Under the pieces are notes generated by a model. It saw only the letters and a list, made by a program, of their open reading frames with translations. It was not told where the DNA came from and did not search any database. From NCBI GenBank assembly GCA_030156535.1, contig JASGMJ010000028.1:1-54259 (forward strand): a DNA stretch of 54,259 bases, written 5' to 3'. This DNA is from Candidatus Sumerlaeota bacterium (GTDB taxonomy: Bacteria; Sumerlaeota; Sumerlaeia; SLMS01; JAHLLQ01). Positions 1-9,014 of this stretch are shown here, one piece after another (position 1 is the first letter of the stretch; each line of letters begins with the position of its first letter). The translations under genes were made by a program, and so were the position numbers.

Positions 1-100
1 CACCGCGACGCCCTTGCCTCCGGCTCACTGTTCCGGTCGTTACGGCCAGTAGAGGACTTTCACCTCCAAGAAATCGCGCCATGCCTGGCGCACAAAGAAT

Positions 101-132
101 TTCGGCCGCTCCCGTTGAAAGGAGCGGCCGAA
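101..132 (-). terminator. Hairpin terminator of the phosphofructokinase gene
   Basis: A perfect 12-bp inverted repeat (TTCGGCCGCTCC / GGAGCGGCCGAA) with an 8-nt loop lies 32 bases past the stop of the minus-strand gene. Read on the minus strand it is followed by ATTCTTTG, a weak U-rich tail, so a factor-independent terminator is likely. Confidence 0.7.
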
Positions 133-164
133 GGTTACTTTACTTGCTTGTTGCGGGTTGGAGA

Positions 165-1505
165 TCAGGCCTTCTTGACCGGAACGCCCTTGAGCAATCC
201 CTTGACGGGAAGAGTTCCAAGAAGCGGGCGGGCCCATTCGATGAACTCGGGAGTCACGTCGTTGCCTGCTTCGACAATCAACTTATCCTCCATGGGACGA
301 TATTGCTTCATGCCCTTGGGGAAATTGACGCCGGAGACGTCTTCAAGGCTGGCGCGGAACGGCTCGCAAAGATACTTGCCGAAGCCGGTCTTGATGCGGC
401 GGAAGCAAATCGAGCCGTCGATGTCGCCGATCATGGCCGTCTTGACGGCGGCAACGCCGGCTTCGCGCGCTTCGAGAGCATCGACTTCGCTGACAACACC
501 CGCCATGGAGCGCTGGGCGTAGCCAAGTGTGTCGGCGCGCACGCGGGCCTTCTTGTTGTACTTGCGGAACAAGTAGGTCTTCACGACGGCGGAAAGGAAG
601 TCGGCGAGGGCGCCGGAGCCTGAGAGCTGGATGTGTCCAAAGGCATCCTTCTTGGCACCGCCGGAAAGGTCTTCGACCTGGCCGGAGACTTCGAAGGACT
701 CGATGATCTTCTCCATGCCGAGTTCGCGGAGTTCGGCGCGGATCTTCTCGCTCTGCAGGAACAAGTGTCCGTCTGCGTCGGCCACGCCTTCGCTGACGGC
801 CACGAGGGCGCGCTTGTTCTTCTGATAGACGGCGTCGATGTCGTCGAGGATCTGCTTGAGCGTGTAGCTGCGTTCGGGGAGGTAGATGAGGTGGGGGCCG
901 TCGCCCGGGTTAACGCGGGCGAGGGCGGCGGCGGCCGTCAGCCAGCCGGCGTTGCGCCCCATGCAGATGTCGATCTTGATGCCGGGGAGGGCGCGGTTGT
1001 CGGCGTCGTTGCCCATAAAGGCCTGTGCGACGTACTTGGCGGCCGAGCCGTAGCCCGGGCAGTGATCCGTGACGAGCAGATCGTTGTCGATGGTCTTCGG
1101 GACGTGGAAGACGCGCAGCTCGTAGCCGCTGTCCTTGGCGATCTTGTTGACGATGCCGGCGGAGAGGGCGCTGTCGTTGCCGCCGATGTAGAAGTAATAG
1201 CGGACGCCGTACTTCTCGAGAATCTGGAAGATCTTCTTGCAGTCTTCCTCGGTGGGCTTGAAGCGGCAGGAGCCGAGTCCGGCGCCGGGGGTGGCGGCGA
1301 CGGCTTCGAGGTTGGAAGCCGATTCCTGGCGGAAGTCGATGAAGTCCTCGCGCAGGATTCCTTCCACGCCGTTGCGGGCGCCGTAGATGCCTTCGATGGA
1401 TTCGTGCTTGAGCGCTTCCTGCACGACGCCGATGAGAGACTCGTTGATGACTGCGGTCGGGCCGCCCGACTGCCCGACCACCAGGTTGCCTTTGGGTGCT
1501 GCCAT
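165..1505 (-). CDS. pfp: Pyrophosphate-dependent 6-phosphofructokinase
   Basis: A 446-aa enzyme of the PfkA superfamily that phosphorylates fructose 6-phosphate in glycolysis, reversibly when PPi is the donor. Visible motifs are the N-terminal nucleotide/PPi loop GQSGGPT (residues 11-17), GGNDS (108-112), PKTIDND (136-142, catalytic Asp) and MGRNAGWL (182-189). The Asp of GGNDS, where ATP enzymes have Gly (GGDGS), and the Lys of PKTIDND, where ATP enzymes have Gly, are the known markers of PPi use. The length fits the PPi family rather than the ~320-aa ATP enzymes. The ATG is preceded by GGAAGGAG. It is monocistronic and divergent from scpA. The Asn of GGNDS (GGDDS in most PPi enzymes) is a small deviation. 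Confidence 0.93.
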   Translation of the reverse strand: MAAPKGNLVVGQSGGPTAVINESLIGVVQEALKHESIEGIYGARNGVEGILREDFIDFRQESASNLEAVAATPGAGLGSCRFKPTEEDCKKIFQILEKYGVRYYFYIGGNDSALSAGIVNKIAKDSGYELRVFHVPKTIDNDLLVTDHCPGYGSAAKYVAQAFMGNDADNRALPGIKIDICMGRNAGWLTAAAALARVNPGDGPHLIYLPERSYTLKQILDDIDAVYQKNKRALVAVSEGVADADGHLFLQSEKIRAELRELGMEKIIESFEVSGQVEDLSGGAKKDAFGHIQLSGSGALADFLSAVVKTYLFRKYNKKARVRADTLGYAQRSMAGVVSEVDALEAREAGVAAVKTAMIGDIDGSICFRRIKTGFGKYLCEPFRASLEDVSGVNFPKGMKQYRPMEDKLIVEAGNDVTPEFIEWARPLLGTLPVKGLLKGVPVKKA

Positions 1506-1762
1506 ATTCCCTGCTCCTTCCGGAGATGAATTCCGTCAACGGCGAGCGGTATTGCCCGGTTGCGGGGGGTGCCTAACGGGCGAGCGCCCCGGACGCAAGG
1601 CAGGAACGGCACCGCCACCCCTGAGAAAGATAAACCCGTTAGCCCCCCGGGCACCTCCCTCCTGGCCGGGAAACCCCGCGCTCCTTCACGGAAAACCTTG
1701 CAGCCGCCCGCCGCTGTCCGAACCATTCCGCCTTGTATCCCCTCTGGAGCCTCCGACGTCTC
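1506..1762. other. Divergent intergenic region with a long bulged stem
   Basis: This region separates phosphofructokinase (minus) from scpA (plus). It contains a potential long-range stem: GGGGGG (1564-1569) and CTAACGGG (1573-1580) pair with CCCGTTAG (1635-1642) and CCCCCC (1643-1648), leaving a three-base TGC bulge. No convincing -35/-10 pair is visible. The stem could lie in either 5' leader. Confidence 0.4.
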
Positions 1763-2536
1763 GTGACCGCTGATTCCGTTCCCGCTCTCCATGCGCCCAA
1801 GCGTCTGATGCTCCCCGTTTTCGAGGGGCCTCTCGACCTGCTTCTCCATCTCGTCAAGGTACACGAGATGGACATCTACGACATCGAAATCTCCGAGATC
1901 ACCCGCCAGTACCTCGATTATCTTGGTGCGATGCAGGATCTGAATCTGGACATTGCCGGGGATTTCCTCGTCATGGCCGCCACCCTTCTCAACATCAAGT
2001 CGCGCTCCATGCTGCCCCGCCAGGAAGAGACGGCAGTGGAAGAGGAGGAGGAAATCGACGAGATTCTCTCCACCCAGGAGCTGATCCGGCGCCTCGTGGA
2101 ATTCCGAAAATTCAAGGAAATCTCGCAGAATCTCTCGCATCTGGAAGCGAAGAACAACGGTGTCTTCTACCGGGCCCAGGTGCTGACCGTGATCCCCGGA
2201 TGCGACAACGAAATCCCGCGCCAGGACATTCGCCTGCTGTACGACGCCTTCGTCGGCGCGCTCAAGCAGGTGCGCCTGCGCCCCAGCCACACCGTCTTCC
2301 GCGAGCGCTTTACAGTTGATGAGAAGCTGATGGAGGTACGCGAGTTGCTCCGGCGCGACCGCCAGGTGAACTTCGCCCGGATTTTCGAGCGTTGCGTCCA
2401 CAAGGAAGAGGTGATCTGCTACTTTCTCGCCGTGCTCGAAATGGCGAAGCTTCGCGAAATTACCGTCGCCCAGGCCGACGTGTACGGGGACATCCTCGTC
2501 GCGCCCTGGGACGAGAACGTGGTTTATGTCGGCTGA
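1763..2536 (+). CDS. scpA: Segregation and condensation protein A
   Basis: Kleisin subunit of the SMC-ScpAB condensin, which organises and segregates the nucleoid. The N-terminus carries the diagnostic FEGPLDLLLHL motif followed by the helix that contacts the SMC neck (MDIYDIEISEITRQYL). The C-terminal winged helix ends near AQADVYGDI. The length is about 257 aa, normal for the family. I chose the GTG at 1763, which has GGAG about 13 nt upstream; an in-frame TTG at 1733 would add ten residues. Its 3' end overlaps scpB by 11 bases, so the two are probably translationally coupled. No smc gene lies in the window. Confidence 0.93.
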   Translation: MTADSVPALHAPKRLMLPVFEGPLDLLLHLVKVHEMDIYDIEISEITRQYLDYLGAMQDLNLDIAGDFLVMAATLLNIKSRSMLPRQEETAVEEEEEIDEILSTQELIRRLVEFRKFKEISQNLSHLEAKNNGVFYRAQVLTVIPGCDNEIPRQDIRLLYDAFVGALKQVRLRPSHTVFRERFTVDEKLMEVRELLRRDRQVNFARIFERCVHKEEVICYFLAVLEMAKLREITVAQADVYGDILVAPWDENVVYVG

Positions 2537-3293
2537 GAAGAATGAAATGATCGACGAGCAGGCCCCCGCCGCCCCCGAAAGCGCGGAGGAAGGTTCCGGC
2601 ACGGATGCCGAATCGGTCGAGGTGGGCTTGCCCCTTCCACTCCCCGAGGAAGTCCCCGCTGTCGTCGAGGCGCTGCTTTTCGCCACGACCCAGCCGCTGA
2701 GCCTCAAGCGGCTCCAGATGCTTTCCGGCGGCGTCGGGCTGCCCGAACTCGAAGACGCGCTCACGATTCTGCGTGAGCGCTACGACCGCCCCGGCGCCGG
2801 GCTGATGCTCATGGAGGTCGCCGGTGGCTACCAGCTCGCCACACGCGCCGAAGTGGCCGACTGGGTGCTGGCGCTGCACAAGCACCGGCGCAAGAACCCC
2901 ATCAGCCCCGCCGTCATGGAAACGCTGGCGATCGTAGCCTACAAGCAGCCCATCGTCCGCGCCGAGATCGAAGCCATCCGCGGCGTCGATTGCAGCGGCG
3001 TGCTGCGTTCGCTCCAGGACGCCGGCCTCGTCGAAGTCGTCGGCCAGAAGGAAGTCGCCGGCCGCCCCTCGCTCTACGGAACTTCCACCCAGTTCCTCAA
3101 GACCTTCGGCCTGCGCGATCTCAAGGAACTCCCCTCGCTCTCGGACCTCCAGAGCGTCATGCACGCGCAAATGAAGCGATCGGAAGCCGAGGACGCCGCA
3201 GAGGAAGGCGCTCCCGAAGCCCCCGCGTCCGAGCCCACTGCCGAGAACACCGAACTTTCCCCCAACGAACCCGAGTCAAACGAGGCTGGATGA
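2526..3293 (+). CDS. scpB: Segregation and condensation protein B
   Basis: Winged-helix partner of ScpA in the condensin complex, 255 aa. An acidic linker of about 40 residues precedes the conserved core, which begins at VVEALLFATTQPLSLKRL and includes the typical ISPAVMETLAIVAYKQPI...RGVDCSGVLRSL...GRPSLYGTT-like stretch. The last 45 residues are an Ala/Glu-rich low-complexity tail. It overlaps scpA at its start. Its stop TGA overlaps the ATG of the next gene, so scpA-scpB-rluB form one coupled operon, a common arrangement in bacteria. Confidence 0.94.
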   Translation: MSAEKNEMIDEQAPAAPESAEEGSGTDAESVEVGLPLPLPEEVPAVVEALLFATTQPLSLKRLQMLSGGVGLPELEDALTILRERYDRPGAGLMLMEVAGGYQLATRAEVADWVLALHKHRRKNPISPAVMETLAIVAYKQPIVRAEIEAIRGVDCSGVLRSLQDAGLVEVVGQKEVAGRPSLYGTSTQFLKTFGLRDLKELPSLSDLQSVMHAQMKRSEAEDAAEEGAPEAPASEPTAENTELSPNEPESNEAG

Positions 3294-4015
3294 GCGACCC
3301 ACTGCGTATCTCCCGATTTCTCGCCCGCTGCGGCATTGCCTCGCGCCGCAAAGCCGAGGAAATTGTCTCCGCCGGACGCGTGCGTCTCAACGGCGTGGTC
3401 ACCACTAATCTCGCCACGCGCATCAATCCGGACGAGGATGTCGTCGAGCTCGACGGCAAGCACCTGAAGTTCGACGACGAGAAAGTCACCCTGGTGGTCA
3501 ACAAGCCGCGTGGCGTGCTCGTCAGCCGCGGCGACCCCCAGAAGCGCCCCACAGTCTACGACATTCTTCCCGAAGAGCACAAGGCGCTGGCCGGACGTCT
3601 CGTCTACGTCGGCCGTCTCGACTACATGACCGAGGGGATGCTGCTGCTGACCACCGATGGCGACCTTGCCAACCGGCTGACGCATCCGTCCAAAGGCGTC
3701 GAGAAGGAGTACCTCGCCTGGACGAGCCGCGAGCTCACCATTGAGGAGTGCGCGGCGCTGGAAGAGGGCGTTGACATCGGAGACGATACTCCGGCCCCCG
3801 GCGTCATTCGCCGCATCGAGGGCCCGCGTCCGCTGTACTCCGTGAAAATTCACGAAGGACGCAACCGCCAGGTGCGGCGCATGTTCGAGACCATCGGCGT
3901 GGGCGTCGCCCGCCTGAAGCGCATCCGCATCGGGGGGCTCGAGCTCCAACGCCTCCCTACGGGCGAGTGGCGCAAGCTGACGCCCAAGGACCTCGCTCTT
4001 CTGCTGAAGGGTTGA
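3290..4015 (+). CDS. rluB: 23S rRNA pseudouridine synthase, RsuA/RluB family
   Basis: A 241-aa enzyme that isomerises a uridine of large-subunit rRNA to pseudouridine. It has an N-terminal S4 RNA-binding domain (RISRFLARCGIASRRKAEE) followed by the synthase domain. The catalytic Asp sits in GRLDYMTEG, and the C-terminal signature is EGRNRQVRRMFE. The open frame extends upstream into scpB, but the ATG at 3290 (overlapping the scpB stop as ATGA) begins exactly at the S4 domain. RluB versus RluE/F/RsuA specificity cannot be settled by sequence reading, although the scpAB linkage favours RluB. Confidence 0.92.
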   Translation: MSDPLRISRFLARCGIASRRKAEEIVSAGRVRLNGVVTTNLATRINPDEDVVELDGKHLKFDDEKVTLVVNKPRGVLVSRGDPQKRPTVYDILPEEHKALAGRLVYVGRLDYMTEGMLLLTTDGDLANRLTHPSKGVEKEYLAWTSRELTIEECAALEEGVDIGDDTPAPGVIRRIEGPRPLYSVKIHEGRNRQVRRMFETIGVGVARLKRIRIGGLELQRLPTGEWRKLTPKDLALLLKG

Positions 4016-4293
4016 GGGAGCCTCGGGGTTCCTTCCCCTCGCCGTGTTCCATCATGCAGACGCCCTCCCCCCTCTTGCACGATCGCGTTCCCGCCTGATT
4101 TATGGCTCTCATTTGTCACAATTCTTACAAATCGGGGGAAAGCTCGTTGACAGGGTAGGCGTTTGCCCGCAATGCATCAGACAAATGCAGGTGGCATGGT
4201 CCGGGTTTCCCGCTGCGTGGCGGTCTCTTCCCGAGAAACCCCTTGGCTTGAGGCCCCATCGGCCTGCTAACCTTCCGGGGCACAGAAATCTGT
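4016..4293. other. Intergenic region upstream of the DUF4388 gene
   Basis: About 280 bases without a gene. A TTGACA hexamer at 4147-4152 could be a -35 box, but the hexamer 17 bases later (CAATGC) is a poor -10, so the promoter is only a guess. I see no repeat or RNA gene here. Confidence 0.3.
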
Positions 4294-5238
4294 ATGGCGG
4301 AATCGGGGACTCAATTGACGGCCGATATGAGGGAAGCCTCGGAGAAGGAAACCGTTGTCGTCCTTCTGGCGCTTGGCAATCCGAGCGAAGCCGTTGAGCT
4401 TGAGAATCATCTGAACAACCAGTTCCCCGGTATCATGGAAATCTACCGGGCACCGTCGGGCTTTGACGCCATGAGTCTGGCGATGAACCGGCCCCGCATC
4501 GTGCTGCTCGACCAGCGGCTCCCCGATGTCATGGGGCTCGACATGATCGACCCCATCCGCGACCAGATCGGCCCCGACAACTATCTCGTTTTCCTCGGCG
4601 GCAGCGGCAAGTCCGGCATGCGCCCCGGGATGCGCGACGAGGCGCTCAAGCGCGGTGCTTCGGCCATCTGCGAACGCCCCGTCAATGTCGAGTGGCTGAC
4701 CAAGATGATCGGGCAGCTCCTGTTCCCCGAAATCCCCGATCACCCCCACCTGCACGGTCTTGAACTGCTCGATCTCATCCAGATGTTCAACACCAAGCGC
4801 TGCGACCGCACGATGCGCATCTTCGCAAACGATGGCCGCGTGGGTTCGATCTATATGAGCAAGGGCGAGATCGCCCACGTCGAGGCAGGCGGAATGCAGG
4901 GCTTCGCCGCGATTCTCGATCTCATGCGCTGGACCGAAGGACGCATCGTGGTCTACGACGCGCTGCTTTCCTCGGAGAAGACCAACGAGATTCCCACCAT
5001 GCACCTCATCATGGATGCGGCTCGCATCATGGATGAGGAGCCGATGAACGACGCCGGCCCCGACAATGCTCTGGATGCGATGGAGGATTTCGAGTTGGAC
5101 GGCACGCCTGTTCCCGTCTCCTCCCAGCGCAGCACGCCCCCGCCCGCCAGAATGAACGAGTACCAGGGTGGCCAAACGTCCTCGCCCGAGGACACGCTCA
5201 GCCTGCCGGCCTTCGATCTCGATCTCGACTTCGACTGA
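4294..5238 (+). CDS. Receiver-like protein with DUF4388 (PATAN) domain
   Basis: A 314-aa cytoplasmic regulator. Residues about 20-140 fold like a response-regulator receiver: a hydrophobic strand VVLLALGN, then IVLLDQRLPDVMGLDMI with a candidate phospho-acceptor Asp, and a late RPVN segment in place of the usual Lys-Pro. The first strand lacks the usual pair of acidic residues, so phosphorylation is uncertain. Residues about 150-235 are a DUF4388/PATAN domain (GRVGSIYMSKGEIAHVEAGGMQG), common in regulators of delta-proteobacteria and related lineages. The C-terminal 80 residues are acidic and probably disordered. It stands alone, so its partner is unknown. Confidence 0.75.
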   Translation: MAESGTQLTADMREASEKETVVVLLALGNPSEAVELENHLNNQFPGIMEIYRAPSGFDAMSLAMNRPRIVLLDQRLPDVMGLDMIDPIRDQIGPDNYLVFLGGSGKSGMRPGMRDEALKRGASAICERPVNVEWLTKMIGQLLFPEIPDHPHLHGLELLDLIQMFNTKRCDRTMRIFANDGRVGSIYMSKGEIAHVEAGGMQGFAAILDLMRWTEGRIVVYDALLSSEKTNEIPTMHLIMDAARIMDEEPMNDAGPDNALDAMEDFELDGTPVPVSSQRSTPPPARMNEYQGGQTSSPEDTLSLPAFDLDLDFD

Positions 5239-5244
5239 TCCTTC

Positions 5245-7974
5245 TCAACCCGTCGTGCGCAGTCCGCTCGCGATGGCATTCACGGAGAGCAGCACCGTTG
5301 GCAACATGGCGTCGGCCTCCTTGTCGCGTCCCGCAGCAACGTGTCCGCGCCATTCGCGCAGCAACCCCACTTGAAGTTCGTGCAGCCGCCGCAACCCGGA
5401 ATCACGCAGCCCGATTGTTCTCAGCATCCGCGGACGGCGCTCCTCCTGGGAGGCACGGAAGAACGCGTCGAGCATCCGGCGCGTGCGCGCGAACTCCTCG
5501 CCGATCAACAGCAGGTAACGCTCGCGCAGGGCGGCGTCCTCCACCAACGATCCGTACAGCCGCATGATCTCCAGGTCTGCGGAGGCCAGACTCGTCTCCA
5601 CGTTGAAGAGCAGGTGGCGCAGGAAATCGTAGTAGGGATTGGCGGGATCGGAGAGCGTGCGGAACGCCGTGGGGTCGCCGGTGTTCAATTGTTCGAGAGC
5701 CGTGCCGACACCATACCAGCCGGGGAGGTAGTAGCGCGCCTGGTTCCAACTGAAGACCCACGGAATGGCGCGCAGGTCTTCGAGTTCGCGCTTGGCCGTG
5801 CGCCGCGCGGGGCGCGATCCGATGGTGCTTTGCTCCAGCGCGTCGATGGGCGTGACCTGTGCCCAGAATTCCAGAAAGTCCGGCTGCGCGATCAACCCCT
5901 GATACGCCTCGCGGCTTTCGCGCGCCAATTGCTCGATCAGTGCAAAGGCCTTTTCGTCGTCCGCTGCGGCGGTGCGATGGAGGAGCGTCGTGCTCGTGAC
6001 TCCGGCCAGCAGAAGCTCCAGATTGTACGCTGCCGTTCCCAGGTTCGCGTACTTCTGGCCGATGGCCTCGCCCTGCTCGGTCAGGCGGAACACGCCATCG
6101 ACCGAGCCGTGGGGCAACGCATCGAGAAAGCGATGAATGGGCCCCGAGCCGCGGCTCGGCGTGCCCCCGCGTCCGTGAAAGAAAACGGGACGGAAGCCGT
6201 GCCTGCGTGTGATCGCAGCCAATGCCTGCTGCGCACGGAAGAGCGACCATCGGCTGGCCAGGATTCCGCCGTCCTTGTTGCTGTCGCTGTAGCCGATCAT
6301 CATCTGCTGGGCGGGCGGTTGGCCACCGTGCAGCGCCAGACTGCGGCGCGTCACCGGGTGGGCGAGGAAGGCGTCCATGATGTCGGGCGCCTGCTCCAAA
6401 TCCTCGACCGTTTCGAGCAGTGGAATCACGGGAAGGACGCAGGCAAGCCCGCCATCGTGCTGCGTTGCGAGTCCAACTTCCCGCGCAAAGAGGTAGACGA
6501 CCAGGAGGTCGGAGACCGTGCGCGTCATGCTGACGATCAGGCCGCCCACGCCGTCGCTGCCGTGCCGCTCCACGTGCTCGGCGAGCGTGCGATAGCATTC
6601 GAGCACCGCGCGCCCTTCCGCTCCGAGAGTGGCTTTGCGCGGGAGCAGCGGACGCGGCGAACGCAACTCCTCCTCCAGAAACGCCAGCCGTTTGCCCTCC
6701 GGCCACGAGGCGTAATCCGCATCGGGCAGACCGGCTGCCTTCAGGAACTGGGTCATCGCCCGCTCGTGGAAGGCGCTGTTCTGGCGAATGTCGAGCTGCG
6801 CCAGATGAAAACCGAAGACCTGCACGATGCGCTCGACCGGGATGACGTGTTGCTCGACGAGCCGGCGCGCGCCTGCCTCGTCGAGCGAGTGCCGCAGGAC
6901 TTCCAGGTCCGCCGCGAGTTCGCTTGCCCGGCAGTAGCCCTCCGCACTGCCCGCGATGGCACCGTCGAGGCGCAGGCGCATCAGGCTGACGAACTGGCGC
7001 CACGGTTCCTCGGGGCGCCCCCACCAGTCACCCGCCGCCCCGGCGTTGTGCTTCAGCGCGCTGGCCGAAAGGCGGTCGCGCAAGTAACCGGGAGCGGGTT
7101 GCAGGCCGTCGGAAAGACTCAGGCTGTTCCAGAGGTTTTCCAACTGCCCCTTCAGAACCTCCAGCGCGGCGGCGCGCAAACGCTCCAGCGTGTAGCGCGT
7201 CACCTCCGCCGTCACCAGTGGATGTCCGTCGCGGTCGCCCCCCACCCAGTTGCCGAAACTCAGCCGGGGCAACTGGTCCGCACACCGCACGAGCGATGCG
7301 TCGAAACCCGCCGACTCCCAAGCCAGCCGCAGATTGCCGTCCAGGCGCCGTAGGACTTCCGGGAAAACGTCCTTCAAGTAGTGCAGGACGTTGCGCAGTT
7401 CCGAGGCCACGTCCGGCTTCTCGGAGAGGATTTCGCCCGTGCGCCAAAGGCGTTCGAGCGTCGCGCGAATCTGCTCCTGGATCTCGCGCCGCTCCAACGG
7501 GGTCCACATCTGGTTTTCGAGTTGAAGCAGCAGCAGGTACAAGTTGCGGTGAATGTGCAGAACGGTGGGACGTTTGGCTTCCGTGGGGTGTGCCGTCAGG
7601 ACGGGTTGCACGAGGATCGAGCCCAGAGCCGCTGCGATGTCCTCTGCAGCGAGGCCGTTGCGGCGCAGCTCCTCCAGATTGTGCTGCCAGAGTCCGTTCT
7701 CGTTCGCGTACCCTTCGTGGCGTTCGCGGGCGCGCCGTCCCTGGATCGCGGCGTTCTCCTCGACGAGATTGAGCAACTGAAAGCCGATCGAGAGCGCGTG
7801 CAGTTCCCGTGAGGCCTTGTTGGCGGGAGCGGGGCGGCGTTCGCTTTCAGGCGTCCACGGCAGACTGGCGGCCACCTCCGGCTCGCCGCACTCGGCGAGC
7901 ACCTCGCGCCAGCGCTCGATGAGGAACGCAAAGTCGTCCTCGATTTTCCGGAAGATCACTTCAAGGTGGTCCAT
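5245..7974 (-). CDS. ppc: Phosphoenolpyruvate carboxylase
   Basis: Converts PEP and bicarbonate to oxaloacetate, refilling the TCA cycle. At 909 aa from the chosen ATG it matches the bacterial PEPC length. Landmarks are the catalytic His in VLTAHPTEA (about residue 129), the GYSDSNKDGG active-site loop, the FFHGRGGTPSRGSGP glycine loop and the C-terminal RTTG, the equivalent of the essential -NTG end. An in-frame ATG at 8046 would add 24 residues with no family similarity, so I prefer 7974. The neighbours dapB (divergent) and phosphofructokinase are also central metabolism. An active PPi-glycolysis plus PEPC would make PEP a branch point here, which is inference. Confidence 0.94.
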   Translation of the reverse strand: MDHLEVIFRKIEDDFAFLIERWREVLAECGEPEVAASLPWTPESERRPAPANKASRELHALSIGFQLLNLVEENAAIQGRRARERHEGYANENGLWQHNLEELRRNGLAAEDIAAALGSILVQPVLTAHPTEAKRPTVLHIHRNLYLLLLQLENQMWTPLERREIQEQIRATLERLWRTGEILSEKPDVASELRNVLHYLKDVFPEVLRRLDGNLRLAWESAGFDASLVRCADQLPRLSFGNWVGGDRDGHPLVTAEVTRYTLERLRAAALEVLKGQLENLWNSLSLSDGLQPAPGYLRDRLSASALKHNAGAAGDWWGRPEEPWRQFVSLMRLRLDGAIAGSAEGYCRASELAADLEVLRHSLDEAGARRLVEQHVIPVERIVQVFGFHLAQLDIRQNSAFHERAMTQFLKAAGLPDADYASWPEGKRLAFLEEELRSPRPLLPRKATLGAEGRAVLECYRTLAEHVERHGSDGVGGLIVSMTRTVSDLLVVYLFAREVGLATQHDGGLACVLPVIPLLETVEDLEQAPDIMDAFLAHPVTRRSLALHGGQPPAQQMMIGYSDSNKDGGILASRWSLFRAQQALAAITRRHGFRPVFFHGRGGTPSRGSGPIHRFLDALPHGSVDGVFRLTEQGEAIGQKYANLGTAAYNLELLLAGVTSTTLLHRTAAADDEKAFALIEQLARESREAYQGLIAQPDFLEFWAQVTPIDALEQSTIGSRPARRTAKRELEDLRAIPWVFSWNQARYYLPGWYGVGTALEQLNTGDPTAFRTLSDPANPYYDFLRHLLFNVETSLASADLEIMRLYGSLVEDAALRERYLLLIGEEFARTRRMLDAFFRASQEERRPRMLRTIGLRDSGLRRLHELQVGLLREWRGHVAAGRDKEADAMLPTVLLSVNAIASGLRTTG

Positions 7975-8112
7975 CGTTACCCCGCTCGTGCTGTTTGCGA
8001 TCCATTGCCTGACTGGAGCTTGGTCAAAGCGAATCCCGCGCCGCATAGGTGTTGAACCCGGACGGCCCTTGTTGTTTGCTGGCTGTCACGCCGCTTCCTG
8101 GAGAAATCGCCC

Positions 8113-8937
8113 ATGCCCGCTAGCACTCATCTGCTCCTCTCCGGTCTGCCGGGCAAAATGGCCCGCGAAGTCGTTGCCGTCGCCGTCGAGGAACAGAAGG
8201 GGCGCTACTCCTTTGTGAGCGAGGCTCTCTCCGGCCCCGGTTGCCCGGTTTCCGACAACGTGGCCGGGCAAGCCTTCACGCTGCTCGATCCCGATGCGCG
8301 CGCCACCATGGCCGTGCCGCCCTACACGCTCGCCGTGGATTTCACGCAACCCGACGCCGCGCTCGCGAACGTAGCCTTCTACGCCGAAAAGGGAATCCCC
8401 TTCGTCATGGGCACGACGGGCTTCGACATGGAGAAGGCGCGGGCACTCGTCCGTGACAGCGGCATCTGCGCCGTCATCGCGCCGAACATGGCGATCCCGA
8501 TCATCCTGATGCAGGAGGCCGTCGCGCACCTCGCGGCGAACTTTCCCGGCGCCATGGCGGGGCACGGAATTTCCATCACCGAGTCGCACCAGTCCGGCAA
8601 GAAGGACACGAGCGGCACGGCGAAGGCTCTCGCCGCGGACTTCGCGAAACTCGGGCTCCCCGCCGCCGTCGACAAGATCACGATGCTGCGCGACCCCGAG
8701 CGCCAACGCGCCGAAATGAACGTGCCCGAGGAGCACCTCGGCGGGCATGCCTATCACTCCTACGAGATCACCAGCGCGGGCGGCGACGTGCGCCTGGGGC
8801 TCTCGCACTGCGTCAACGGCCGCCGCGTCTACGCGCGGGGCACCTTGCAGGCCGTGGATTTCCTCGCCCGCCGCATCGCAGCGCGCGAGAAGGGCAAAGT
8901 GTTCACCATGCAGGACGTGCTGAAAGACATGGGATGA
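8113..8937 (+). CDS. dapB: 4-hydroxy-tetrahydrodipicolinate reductase, plant-type
   Basis: NAD(P)H-dependent reductase of the diaminopimelate/lysine pathway, 274 aa. The N-terminal Rossmann loop is LSGLPGKMA. The central region holds the VMGTTGF and APNMAIPI segments. The substrate-binding motif is SHQSGKKDTSGTAKA, where classical DapB has the ExHHxxKxDAPSGTA signature. The Gln in place of the second His and the phrase DTSGTAKA resemble the plant/cyanobacteria-like branch. GGAG lies about 10 nt before the ATG. It is divergent from ppc and followed by a YbjQ-type gene. The product supplies peptidoglycan DAP. Confidence 0.87.
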   Translation: MPASTHLLLSGLPGKMAREVVAVAVEEQKGRYSFVSEALSGPGCPVSDNVAGQAFTLLDPDARATMAVPPYTLAVDFTQPDAALANVAFYAEKGIPFVMGTTGFDMEKARALVRDSGICAVIAPNMAIPIILMQEAVAHLAANFPGAMAGHGISITESHQSGKKDTSGTAKALAADFAKLGLPAAVDKITMLRDPERQRAEMNVPEEHLGGHAYHSYEITSAGGDVRLGLSHCVNGRRVYARGTLQAVDFLARRIAAREKGKVFTMQDVLKDMG

Positions 8938-9014
8938 AGGCAACACCGTCCGGTTGATGAATACACGCCCCACCGGCTCCGTACAGTCAGCACATCGCGG
9001 GAGGGTGCCCTGAT

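Noticed and set aside
938..2764. 608-codon open frame on the minus strand
   Set aside because: It runs antisense to scpA and into phosphofructokinase in the wrong frame; its residues are low-complexity and match no family.
4147..4175. Sigma-70 promoter before the DUF4388 gene
   Set aside because: The -35 is good, but the -10 box CAATGC is too poor to call.
5341..7353. 670-codon open frame on the plus strand
   Set aside because: It is the complement of PEP carboxylase, whose motifs on the other strand are unmistakable.
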